Shown here in pieces: positions 14,401-27,700 of a stretch of DNA of 64,000 nucleotides. The translations under genes and the position numbers were made by a program. This DNA is from Brachycybe producta. Taxonomy: Eukaryota > Arthropoda > Diplopoda > Playtdesmida > Andrognathidae. Every line of letters begins with the position of its first letter. Within the stretch, counting starts at the first letter, position 1. Where the stretch lies: the NCBI GenBank assembly GCA_036925085.1, contig JAUPFP010000035.1:559501-623500 (forward strand). The letters are read 5' to 3'. The notes beneath the pieces are model-generated. The model was not told the origin of the DNA, did no database searches, and was given only the letters and a program-made list of their open reading frames with translations.

Positions 14401-17400
14401 TTGTAAACTTAAGATTTATGTAAAATAAAACTAAAAATTAAAAAATATAGAAATTTCAATTTCATAATAAATTTGATTTGAAATCAGAAAATCTGATTTA
14501 AAAAAAATTCGATTAAGTTTGATTCATGTGGGTTTAAAATGTAAACGCCCCACAAACTCTGGTGAAAAAATGTAGAGAAACTTGAATGTGTTCTAGATAC
14601 TAGAAGGGTAGTCCAATCATTTAATGGTATTTTCGTTTTGCTGTCAAAATAAGCTTTTTGCGAGATTGAATGTGATCCAACTTTAAGCAAACGACGCTTA
14701 GCAGACAATGTTTTTTTTAAATTTTAGTCTGTAAAATGTTTATTTTGAAAGATGGTTAAAATGGTTTATGAACTGACTGATTTTCGAACTCTTGGTTATT
14801 CTGCCATTTGGGAGCAAAATGAAGAGAAACTAGAAAGAGGAACTTGAATTGTAGCTCAATCACTTAAATAAACCATCATCATCATCATCATTTCCTGTAC
14901 CTTATCCCGCAAGCAGCAGGGTCGGCCTTGCTGGTTCTAACTCTCCACTCGTTTCGATTTTGCACCAAGCCCCCAGTGACCCCACATGCCACCATATCCC
15001 GTTTTACTACCACATCCCAGGTTTGCTTGGGTCTTCCTCTACCCCGTTTTATTCCCAGGTCTAAGTTCATTGCCTGTCTCAGCAGCCCATCTTCTCTACT
15101 CCTGAGGACATGCCCAAACCACCGCAGCCTATTTTCCTGCATCTTTTCTACTATATTTGTTACCCCTACACTACCCCTAATAAAATCATTTCTGATCCTA
15201 TCCCTTCTGGTCACCCCACTCATAAACCTTAGCATTCTCATCTCAGCTACCTGCATTCTATCCTCATGCACCTTCTTGATTGCCCAACATTCTGACCCAT
15301 ACAACATAGCTGGTCTGACTACTGTTCTATAAAACTTTCCCTTCAATTTTATAGGTAACTTCCTGTCACATAAAACCCCACTAGCCTGCCTCCACCTAAG
15401 CCACCCTGCTTTTATCCGGTTTGTGATGTCTAAGTCTAAGCTCCCATCATCTTGCAGCACAGATCCTAAATATTTGAAGTCATGCACCTGCTGCATTAAA
15501 CTGTCCCCAAGTCTAATCCCCTCATTCAACTGTTCTTTCCCATCCCACTGAAATTTCATGTACTCCGTTTTTGCCCTACTTATTTTCAACCCCTTTGATT
15601 CCAAGGCATTCCTAGTCTCCTCTAACCTTATCTCGAGTTCCAATTTGGATTCCCCAACTAAGACTATGTCATCTGCAAACAGCATACACCAAGGGACCTC
15701 CTGCCTCACCCCTGCCAGTAACTCATCCAGGACCAAAATAAATAGATATGGACTAAGTGCTGAGCCCTGGTGCACACCAATCCTAACATGAAAACTGTCA
15801 GAGAACCCCCAGGCAGTCTTAACGCTTGTCCGTGCATTCCTATACATGTCCCTCACCATATCTATATAACTCTCAGCCACCCCTTCTTCTGTAAGACCTC
15901 CCACAATAACGTCCGTGGTACTCTGTCATAGGCTTTCTCTAGATCTATAAATACCATGTGTAACTCTTTCTTGGCAGCCCGAAACTTCTCAATAACTTGC
16001 CTTACGGCAAAAATAGGGTGCATTGTGGATTTTCCTGGCATAAACCCAAACTGACTTCCCCCAATTGCAGTTTTACCCCGTAGTCGAGCTTCAATTACTC
16101 TCTCCCAAAGCTTCATCGTATGACTCATCAATTTAATACCTCTATAGTTCCCACATTCCTGAACATCACCCTTCCCTTTGAAAATAGGCACTAACCAGCT
16201 GTCCCGCCATGCACCTGGCATTCTATCCCCCATAGCCAATCTATTGAATAACTTTGTGAGCCAGGAAATGGCAACATTCCCCAAGACCTTCCACACCTCT
16301 ACTGGTATCCCATCTGGCCCTAAAGCCTTCCCTAGCTTCATTTTTCGCAATGCCTGAACAATTTCCTCAGCCCTAACCTGCTCCACTTCTTCTCTATGAT
16401 TATTTCTTCCAGTGAAAGGCTCCTGCTCTACCCCCTCATTCATAAGCTTACTAAAATATTCTCCCCACCTGTTCCGTACTGGCTCCCTACCCCACAATAC
16501 TTTGCCCCCATTATCCTTAACACTCACCACCTTCTCAATATCTCTGCCTTTATTCTCCCGAGCCCTAGCTATTCTATATACTGCCATTTCTCCTGCTCTG
16601 GTACCTAACTTGGCATACATGTCCGCATATTTCTTATGCTTTGCTAAGGCTACCTGCTGTTTGGCCTCTATCTTGGCACGCTTGTATTCTATCTGGGCCT
16701 CCCTGCTTCCATCCCGCCACCAAGTCTTGAAAGCATCTTTCTTCTTTTTAACTGCCCTCTGTACCTCCTCATCCCACCACCAAGTTTCTCTGTCTAATCG
16801 AGACCCCCCTACTCGTACTGTCCCTAGTACCTCGTTTCCACAATCACGGATCTGTTGTGCTACCCTTGTCCACAGCTCTCCTGCAGTGCCATCTAAATCC
16901 CATGCTATCTTACCTGCCATTTTCTTAAACTCTTCCGCCTTGTCTGGTAATGCCCACCACCTAATTGCTGTCTCTCCTCTATGTCTGACCACCTGTTTTC
17001 CACCCCTAGGTTTTAGGTCTAACACTACTAGCCTATGTTGTCCCGCTAAGTTTTCACTCGGTATCACTTTACAATCCTTGCACTCGTTTCTATCCTCACT
17101 CCGAATCATGAAGAGATCAATCTGGGATTCTCCGGCCCTGCTCTTAAAAGTAATCAAATGTTCCTCTCGCTTCTGGAATAGTGTGTTTGCTAAAATTAAC
17201 TTATGTGCCACTGCTGCCTCCAGGATACTCTCCCCTGCTTTATTTCGCTCTCCATAGCCCCACCCACCATGTACCTCTTCATACCCTTCCCTAACTCTAC
17301 CTACATGTCCGTTAAAGTCCCCACCAATTATGACCCATTCCTTCCTACTCAGGCCCAACATTAGGTCATCAAACTGTTCCCAGAATGCTAGCTTCCTGGC

Positions 17401-18706
17401 TGTATCTAATCCAACCTGGGGGCCATATGCACTAACTACATTTATAACAATGCCACCCCAAACTACCTTTACTACTAACAGCCTACTATTTATCCGCCTA
17501 ACCTCAACCACACTATGTCTGAGTTCCTGATCTAGGACAATTCCCACTCCATTTCTACCCTCCTCACTACTTGCATAAATTAATTTATACCCATCCCCAA
17601 TGTCCCTGGATTTATCCCCTTTCCATCTTGTCTCCTGCAGACATGCAACATTTACCCTCCTAGCCTTTAGAACACTAGATAACTCCCTAGTCTTCCCTGT
17701 CAAACTCCCTATATTCCAGGTGCCAAACCTAAGTTTAGTACCTCCCCTTCTACCACTACTTCCAAGACCTCCTTGTTGTTGATGCTGGACTCGCTTCTTT
17801 AGCCCCACCCGTCCACTGTGGGGTAGCCCTTGCCAATTTGTCACAGCCACCGGGCGTTGCAGCTGCGCGTCGCTTATGGCGGGGGACGCCCTAGCCATAT
17901 TCGGAATACTATTTCGAACCACCATCATATGTTTTGGCAAATCTTTACAACCGGCTGCCAACCTGACGTCGACCCTCCACTTTTGCACCCGGGCTGGGGG
18001 ACCGGCAATGGCGTGGTTTGGTTTTGGTCTGCCCTGAGTATTTTATGCCCTCAGTACCCTCCATATCTGGCGGGCATTCCCCTATCCGCCACCTGGGGAG
18101 GCACCCGATAGGGGACCAACTACCCCCACGGGAATCACTTAAATAAACCAATTTTTAAAATTTTAAAATAAGTAATCATTCACCCTGATTATTGCTAATA
18201 TTTTATCGTGCGTCCGAATTAAGACACGTTTTACAAAGCTTTTTACACATTAGTACATTAGGTGAAACACAAAAGTTTAGTTGTTCTGTTCAAACTCTTT
18301 TATAATCAGATTATATAAACATTATATAAAAGTATATTTAGTTTATAAACTAGGCATAAAACTTTGCAAGAAACTATGCAAGATTCACAACAATATTTGA
18401 CTTGTTTCTTGCACGGAATGTTGCGAGAGAAAATAGCTAGTGTGATCCTCACTTCACAAGAATTATAAAAAAAACTGTTGAGCAATTTTTGTAACATGTG
18501 TCATTATTTCTGTCTGTTACATGTCTTGTGTGTCATAATGTATGTACATTATATTAGAAGTCAATGATCTCTTTTTAGTTAATGTCTTCTCTGTACTTTT
18601 GTAAATAATGGAAGTGTTTCCGAGACGAAGCAGTTTTTTTTGTAGGTTTTGGAGGCTGTTGTAGCCATGGCAACCAAGAGGCAACTCAATGCCTATTTCT
18701 ATCTGC

Positions 18707-18748
<42 letters not shown>

Positions 18749-21700
18749 TCACTTTCTCCCGTTGGTCTCTGCAGCTCCAGCACACGTCTCACAAAGTTCT
18801 CTTCTGTTACTTATTTTGACTCAGAACTTCCTTTTATTTGTTTCTTTTTTTATGATTGCTGCATTTATTTTTTTAAAAAAATTTAAGATAAGTTTTAATT
18901 GTAATACTGCAAAACCAAAAAGAAAAATTTCACAGGATCAATGTCGAGTTCTGTGTGGTTTCAACGTAGTTGGAATCTGGCATTAATTGGTAAGCTGAAG
19001 GGAGAACTCGGTTTTGCATCCATTATTTGGAATTCGAGATTTCATTGTGCGCTATTTGAACACTGTAACCGTATTTAGGCCAGATATAGTTTTTTGATAC
19101 AAAAATCTTTACAGGATATGTCACTCAAACAAATAAATTTGATGTTAGTTTTGCGAGTGTCATAAAAAGAAACCTCATCCGTTGGAATTTCTTATAAAAA
19201 AAATCTGGTGACTTTTAGTTGCTTACAAACAAACACGTACATAAAAAGTGAGAGACAACAAACAAACACACAGGTGTTAAAAATGTACTTGAGGAAATGT
19301 CTGGGTGTAGTTTTATTTTATTTTGTTTTTATGCTGTTTTTACGTGTCTTGGTGCCAATCATAAACAATTTAAAATTCTTCACACTTTGACATTATACCT
19401 TTCTTTTTTATATTAAAAAAATCTTAAGCCTCCTCATTTAGACGACTGAGTTTGTGGTAATTTTGTGAAGTTTGTTCATACATTTAGTGAAAAGCACTAA
19501 ATCATGATTTAGAAATTTCAGATATAAGATAAGTCTTCCTAAATTTAAACGTCTGCACAAAAAAGTCCTCAGTTTTTTTTTCTTGAATTTTTCATAAAAA
19601 GTTCGTAAAGCCTCGTTTAGAAGAAAAAAAAGTCCGTATAGTGAGTGAGACTGAACTGAGAATTTCGTGAGAATCATGGATTCGTATAGATCAAGGCTGT
19701 TGTGAGAAAACAAAAAAGGCTCAGGGTCGTATTCTTAATGATTGGTAAGTGTCAAAGCTAGTCAACTTTACATGAAACCTCCTTTCAAAAGTTCGAGAGT
19801 TTAGCACTAGCTTTGACTAAGCAATCATAAAGAATACAACGCTTAGCCTAGTTTCACACGACCTTACTTGTTTCGCGATACGTGTATGATAGATACTGAA
19901 TTTACTTGTATGCAAATAGAAGCGTTCATACGGCGATACAGGAAAGCTTCCATTGGTGTACACGTACGTGTAAATTCTGTATCTGTCTTACACGTATCGT
20001 CGTGTGAAACTGGGCTTAAATGAAACGTTTTGCTGAAACTTTTAAAGAAAATTCTCGTATGTGCTGGCGTTACACCGAGAAAGTATAATTAAACATATTG
20101 CAAACGTCGGGAATACGCTCGTATTGCGCGTTTTACATCGAGCAAAAGACTTTTATTGCGCACGAACTTTTCATAAACTAGCTTAATTAAAAGTTCTTTC
20201 GAACTTTTTGATGTAAATAGGAAATCAGGATGTTATGAATGGGGGGGGGGGTGTTTCCATCTCGTACGTAGGGTTAAACGTGGAGGCTAGCAAGTTTTTC
20301 ACTTTCGGTACTATAGTGTAATTCTCTGAACAGCTAACCTCCACCTCCATCCATCGTTGTCGTGTGAGATGGGTACAGCTACCTTTTGCGCTCACCTTTG
20401 CGATTATCAGTTATTACATAGTTTTTATTTAAATGTGATCTATATGTAACTATTTGTTTAATGTTCGAAATGTTTAGTGTTTTATTGTTGGTTATTTAAA
20501 AACATTTGATTGATTTCTATGTGTTGCGTTGTTATTAAATCTTGTTTTGTAATTTTTTTCAGGTTCAAGAGATGATGAACCTGATAGAGCTATTGTAAGT
20601 TTTTACGATTTTCCTTTATTCAGAAGAAAATAAAAAAGTATTCATTTGAGTTTTTCTTTTGTATTTTCCAGCCTCTTAGTAAATTGGCTGCGGCCAAAAG
20701 GGCGAGCAGCGCACCTCCAGTTCGTCGTGCCATATTCGCGGCTCCAACGAAACCTCCACCTACATCGACGGCATCAGGTAAGACAGATCCGACAACAAAA
20801 GGAAAATTTCAGAAGCCACTTTTAACCGTTTCTTTTTTTCTTTTGTTTACGTAAATCGATGGGTGTGGGCCTGTTTTAACGCGTGTTTTTACTTCCTCAT
20901 CTTTTCATTTCTTTGTTGTTTTTTTGAGATGCCCAAGAAGACCGTCAAAAATTGTCAGATGCGCACAATAGTTACTTAGCATCTGACAATCTTTGACCTC
21001 GTGATCTTTTTTTATTATTTTTACAAGAAAGCTGTCTTAGCGTTTTTGCTTTTCAGTCGGTCTGTTCGTTAGCACAGACGCTTGCATGCTTTGGGTGCAT
21101 TTGAAAACACCTAGGTTTTGTAGGACTTTGAACGACAGCAGCACTAAAGTTACTCGTTCACGGTCGGATTGGTACTGATGGAGGTCACACAGCGTTCCTT
21201 TTTTTTTTAGCCATTCACAAAGGGATCCGGACTGAGGGAGGTCACAAAACATTCTTGTTTTTTAGCTATTCAAGAACCGGTCAGATCTGATGTATCGATC
21301 GCCTATTTTATTTCAATTGTCAGCCTGCCAGTCGTTGCGAACTGATTAAATTGGTTGATCGGTAGGTCTGGACTCATGAATCTGATTTCTGGCTCACATT
21401 CACAAATGAATAAAAGATGGATTTCATTTGTCAGTGTTTTTTTGTCACTGTGAATGACCGAACAGGGACTTATTTTTGGACTCTTGAGGGATCAGATCTG
21501 TAACCTACAGAAAACTTGCAGTCATTTACGGGGCGGTTTCGATACAGTACACATGACACGTCACAGCCAAGTAGTGATATACTTTCTTGCTGTTCCTAGT
21601 AATTATTTTACTTGTACAGTATTCGTTGTTTTCACGATTGGCTCGCTGGACTCAATTTCATACAAAAAATTGTTCGTCTTTTTTTCGAACGCCTCCTTAT

Positions 21701-24700
21701 GACTTGCGTTTTCAAATGCACCCATAGTGAATGTCATATTTTTTTTGTATTGCAGTAGTTTTTTTTTTTTTTTTGGAATGCATGACGATGCTGTCTAGAA
21801 CGTAGTTTGTTGTTTTGTAGTATTTACCTCTGCTGTTAAAACAACAAAAGACACTTAAATGGCACTTCTTTTGTGCTCGTAATTCTGCTTTAAACTTATA
21901 ATAATAAGCTTACTTAAAATCGTTGCTTTATTTACTTTCAAAGCTGTTCAAAGGAAACGTTCTTTTCGTAATGTGACATCAGCTGCTGCAGGTAAAACCC
22001 TATTCTAACATTTTAAAAAAAGAAACTAATAAATAGCACTAATGGTCCCTAATTGCTCATTTAGTAAATAAGAAAGTTTAGTTGTATTCTTTCTCCATTA
22101 ACTTTTAACTACATCCGAAGGATGTTAGTCAAGTGGAATCAATGGTTTTCTTAGTCACTGTAATACATTATACTACACTAATTGCCGCTGATTGTAATTA
22201 CTAAATTAGTTGCTCAACTTTTTTCTTCACTTTTTTCTTCTCAAAAATGCATGGAGAAGCTAATGAACATCTGTTTACCATCCTAAATGCTCGCTTAAAA
22301 CGGCATGTGTTTTAATGTAGTTAACTAATTTAATGTGATTTGTTTATGACGACATTACCGCCAAAGTGGTAAATCGGTTATTCTGCAAAATCACTTGGTA
22401 ATTCGTAAGCAGCTGTCAATTCGAACTGTAAATCTACACATTTTAGAGTGAATTGATTTAGATCGGTGGTCGGCAAACGTTTCCTAAGGAGGGGCCGGAT
22501 AGTCAAATAATAGTTTAGGCTTTGTGGGCTAACAGTTTTTTTTTAAAAAAAAAGCTTCCATTGCCATCTATTTACTATAACACAAAGCTGACAAAATATG
22601 ATCGTTTCAATAAACAGCTTACTAGAAAAATTGAAAATTTTATTAAGTGAATTGAAATTGAAATTGAAGTGTACTGAAACCTCAATTTATTACATCCTTA
22701 GCTCGTGAGCCCGCAACTTACTATTGTGCTAATAGTAAGTTGCGGGCCGTTTAGAGAAACGTGATTTTTGATCAGATGATTTTTCATCAGATGATTTTTC
22801 CTTCAGAAAATTTTAGCAAAATTCAGAGGTCTAGATTAAAATTGTATTTTATATGCTGAAAATCTATAGTGAATCGTTTCACTTTTTGTGTGTGTTGACC
22901 AGGTGTCTCCAAAGTTTTGGAGAGGAGGGCCAAGGCATTATTATTACACATTTACAACTATAATTGATTTAAATATTTAAGTAATAAAAATATTTTAACA
23001 CGAAAATTAAGTGTTGTCCCTTTGACAGATAATAAAATCATTTATTTGGTGGTAAATAAAAAAGACTAATTTAAAAAAATTGTTAAATGATCGTCAGTTT
23101 TAGAAATATTAAATAAAATATAGACGGGTATATAATTAAATTTTATTGTATTATAATCATAAAAAGTTTTAATTTTTCCCATCAATCCATTATCTATTTT
23201 AGGTTTAGGTTGTCTTATTATTTTCGGCATTCTGCACACTGCCTTAAACGTTGTTAATTATGCTCCTTGTCAAGGGGAATAATCACACACTCATAAAAAC
23301 CAACATTGAATTAGAAATAGAAATAAAAAATCAGAAAATCTTTATGGTGCTTTACATTGAAAGATGTATGGCGCGTCTGCGAAATGCCTTACAAAGTGGA
23401 ATTCAGTGGGATTTTTTTTTCAGCGTGTGTGATTCTCCCATAGAGGTACGTTTCCATTCAAACTCATGAGTGCAATATGGTCTTAACAACAAAAACTTCA
23501 TCTTCATTTACAGACGCAAATAAATAAAGTTTTTGTTGTTCAGGCCATGTTGCAGACATACAGTATGTGTAACAAGTCTAATGAGTCGAGTGGAAACAAT
23601 GCTTAATAACCAAACAACTGATTTTCCATCTTCAATGTAACAATGAAATGTAGGCCTTGATGTGTCTGAAAATTGCAACAGGTGAAAATGTAGTTTTCTA
23701 GTTTAAAAGGGAATTGCTACACTTGGAAATATGTATGGAATCGTTTTTTTTTAACGCGTACAAACTCATACAAGCGACGTGTTGTTTAGAAACAGAAGTG
23801 TTCCAAAGGAAATTTCCAAAATTTCAAATTTTTATTTGGCTTTTATTGTGTAAGTGGATTAAAAAAAAATTTTTTTTCTGAAATGACATAATAAGTGGGA
23901 GGGCTTTTAGAATCACATTAAAAATTTAAACCCTCACAATTGTGATTGATGTGGGTTGTACCCTTCATAAATTGACTTTCAAAAACGTTACTTACGAACT
24001 CGTAATGTCGTTATTAATTGTAATTTATATATGCACTGAGATTCTGTTAGAGGATTGCACATAACGAAAGACACTTCCCATCCACATCATTATTTTAATT
24101 TATTTAAACACGACATCTCGAACATCTTCCTCCTTGATATGGATTTGATTCAACGTTTTCAGCAAATATATTTTCTGTGGAATAAGCTGAGAGCACATTA
24201 TTTGTTATTTTGTTTATGTCAGCGTAAAAATAATTGTAAATAGGACACATTAAGCAAGTTAACAAAACTAGGATTTGTTGTAACTTCTGTTGAGTGATTT
24301 TGTACGACTGAAATTACAGCTGTTTACATGGATATGAAAAAGAATTGTGAGTGTTTCACAAACAATTCATTTTATTATAAGTTTCATAATTTGACTCGAG
24401 TAAATAAACATGCGGTTTCGTGTACCGTAACATAGAAAATTAATTAAATATTTCAAAATGCTTCTGCAAATGTCTAGGTCAGGCTGGTGCTGTCGATGAA
24501 GAAACATTCATCAGATCATTCGAGGACGTTCCTAAAGTTCAGGTGATTGGCAACAAACCATTTTTTCATTTGAAATAATATTTGTACAAATGTACGACGG
24601 CTCATAGTTTCTTTTTGTGTGGATTTGCAGTTGTTTTCTGCAAGAGAGCTGGAGGAACACCTGACGAAATGTCGAGATATATTATCTGACGCATCCAGAG

Positions 24701-27700
24701 ATTGGGACAAGCGCATTGATGCGGTCGGTTTCTTTTTTTTTTTTTTTTTTTTAGATAAAAGAAAATGCTAAAATAAATTCATTCAATTGTAAAATTGTAG
24801 TTGAAGGAGGTGCGCGCTTTGATTTTGGCTGGTGCAATTAATTACGATGAATTGTATCCAAATTTACGGCTTTTGGAACAGCCGTTTCAGTTGTCCGTTA
24901 AGGATTTACGATCTCAAGTTGTGCGCGAAGCATGTATTTCAATTGCGTACGTACACATCTGCATACAGTCGTCTGGTGAAAGTAATTCATGAATTAAAAT
25001 TTGTTTTTTACGTTTCCAGATACATGTCGCAACAGTTGGGTCATAAAATGGACCATTTCTGCGAATTCCTTCTTCCGAGTCTCATTAATTTGATCCAGAA
25101 TAGTGCCAAAGTGATGGCGACTGCTGGCATTGTGGCCATTCGTTTTGTGATTCAGTACACCCACGCTAGCCGCCTCATTCCCATTATAACAGGACAACTT
25201 GTTTCAAAATCAAAAGAGATTCGAAAGTGAGCAAGTGTGGCAAGAAATCTAAATTTTGTAATTTATTTGGCGAAAAAAAATCATATTATTTCATTTAAAT
25301 TAGATTTTTTTTTTATTTAAGATTGGCTTTATATTTTTTTTTTTATGTTTTTCAACATAACGATAAAACTCAAAATTGTTTGCGAAACTAGAATGCGTAG
25401 AAGATTATGCTAAAAGTTTTTTTGTGGCAATATCTTAAAAAATAAACATTTTATAGTTCGGTTTGAAAAGGGTCGTTTTTTAGTTTTTCAATTGAAATTT
25501 TATAAACTATTTAGTATTTTCGCCTTTTTCAAACTGTAATAAAAAGTTTCTTTTGAAAGATATCATTAAATATCTTTTAGCAATGTCAACAACTATTCTA
25601 GTTTCTAAAAAAATCTTAATTTTTTTTTCTGAAAAAATAATTTGCTTTCATTCAATTAAAATAATTTATATTAAGAATAAGATTTGCTATGAAACTATTC
25701 AAATATAAACTGTATGCATTTAGCAAATTGCATAACTACTGTAATTATTCAAATTACAAAGCAATTTTTCATTTTTCATATTATTACATAAATAAAATCA
25801 TATGTTTTAAAAGAAATTTTTTTAATCTTCATTTAAAAATTCGCCTTTTTTAAAAATTTATTTAAAAAAAATTTTGATTAACATTATGTAACTCAGAATG
25901 CGGTTTATGCGCTTTTTTTCACCTTCGTAACTTTGTAATGGATTTCGTATGTTTCGATTGAAGGGCATGTTGTGAGTTTCTCGATCAACTTCTACATACT
26001 TGGCCGACTCACACTCTGGAGAGACACATCGCTATTCTTCAGGAAGCCATTAGGAAAGGAATCTGTGATGCTGATCCAGAAGCAAGAGCAACGTCACGAA
26101 AGTATGCAGCATTTTTTTTTTTTACTTTTTCTATCATTGTCATGGTGGTATTGTCTTTTTTATTGATGTTGTTCTTTAATAAAAAAAATAGGGCATTCTG
26201 GGGCTTCCATGATCATTTTAAAGAGCAGGCCGATAGTTTGTTATCGTCTTTAGACCATAGTAAGCAACGCATGCTTCAGGGCGAGGTATCTCTTTCGAGT
26301 TCGTCGAGTAACAACTCGTTGCAGAATTCGGTTGGACGCGTGTCTCGTTCTAGAGCCTCGAGCACTGCTGGATCGACGGAGAATCTCAGGTATCGCTCTC
26401 TCTTAATCAATGAACTATTATGTTAAGTTTTTTTTTTTTTTTTCATTTTCTGCTGTTCAGAATTGGATAAACTTTAGTTGTTTTTATAGTTTTAATTAAT
26501 ATCTTATAATTTAATTTTTGGTTTTGGTTTTTCTTTTCTTTTTTTTTTTTTTTGTTTCGTTATGTTTTCTTATAAATGTTTCTAAAGGGCACTTAGAATA
26601 TAGTACAAGAAAGAGAAATATGACTTTTCAATTACACAAAGTTATGGTTGGATAGTTTAAAGCAGTGATTCACCACATTTTTTGTTTTGAGGAACCCTTG
26701 AAATATTTCTTAAAATCTCTGGGAATCCCCAATTGGCTGACACATATTAGGTTCGTCAGGGTTAAATTACAAAATAGACGTGTACAGCAGTAGGGTTAAT
26801 AAATAATACGAGGAATATTCAGTTAGTAAGTTACAAAGTAGAATAAAACATATTGAATGTGTATCAGAGTGTACAACAGTGATTTATTTTTCGACATAAT
26901 CCCCCGCTACATTTAGGCGTTTTTTCCATTGCTTTATCACTTTGTGCTAGATTTCCTTAAGTGTATCTTTTGCAACTATTTGTTGTGCCCACAGGAAGCG
27001 AACAACATTGCTCTTTTCCTCAGTTGTACTGTTTCGTAGCTGCACTAACGACACACTGCCGCACAATCACAAAATCACCTGACGACTACCTGTATTGTTT
27101 GTGCTGTTACCTGTTTCTAGACATTATTACGTAGCACTTAGTTTGTAACTTACTTACTGAATATCCCTCGTAATTAGCTCATACTTTTAAATAAATATTA
27201 CGAGATTGTTTATTGCCTATTTTTATTTACTATTTCGTGCAAGCTTTTGCAAATTCTCGCAGAACCCTGGTTGGGAATCACTGGGTTAAGCTATCAATTA
27301 TACATTGGAAACCGTTGAACATGAGTTGAAAGTGACCAGAATAATTTTTGTCAAGTGGATTTTTATGCCATTTGAAAGGACAATACTGAACATATTTTTG
27401 TATTAAACAGTTTCCACTAGTTGTATTTAAAATTATTATATTGATGGAAAGGATTATTATTGTTGACTACTGTTATTGAGACTAACTGATACTATGGTTT
27501 TGTTGTTAGGAAAGCCATTTAGCTTATGTGAAACAATTTGCCAGTTAAATATAACCTTTTTTCTTCTTAAAATGGTTTTGATGTGCTTAATATGCAGTAT
27601 TTTGCAGTAATTGGGGAAAAAAAAGAGCAGGGCAAATGGCAAAAAAGGGTCAGGTATAACAAGAAGCTTGCATATATATGGCTCACAATGCTCCAAACTA

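Larger units (their letters stand above)
14876..18132 (-). mobile_element. Full-length RTE-type LINE (non-LTR retrotransposon)
   Basis: This 3257-bp element reads on the - strand, opposite to CLASP, whose intron 1 it occupies. It encodes an apurinic-type endonuclease followed by a reverse transcriptase and ends in a (TGA)5 tail. The length, EN-RT order, near absence of a 3' UTR and simple-repeat tail fit the RTE clade. It is flanked by an 18-bp perfect target-site duplication, and its landing site is the end of an older foldback repeat. The coding frame is broken once, by a one-base indel around 15880-15890, so this copy probably cannot move on its own. The base composition (C-rich on the + strand) contrasts sharply with the AT-rich surroundings. 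Confidence 0.92.
5498..20562. other. CLASP intron 1 (15 kb), filled with transposable elements
   Basis: This intron separates the proposed first exon from the 32-nt second exon. It carries a nested pair of foldback elements (5799-6572), a CCCGTT-ended MITE (8371-8600), foldbacks at 11791-11930 and 19727-20018, a full-length LINE (14876-18132) inside another foldback repeat, and an AGT microsatellite. Between these, 6573-8370, 8601-11020, 11945-14480 and 18750-19725 show only AT-rich sequence with short repeat fragments. I see no exon-like ORF there. Confidence 0.6.

Noticed and set aside
14928-17782. Several long + strand ORFs antisense to the LINE
   Set aside because: They are shadows of the strongly biased LINE coding strand; the - strand frames carry the domain motifs.
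18689-18792. Poly-Ser / poly-Leu ORFs
   Set aside because: Produced by the (AGT)14 microsatellite.
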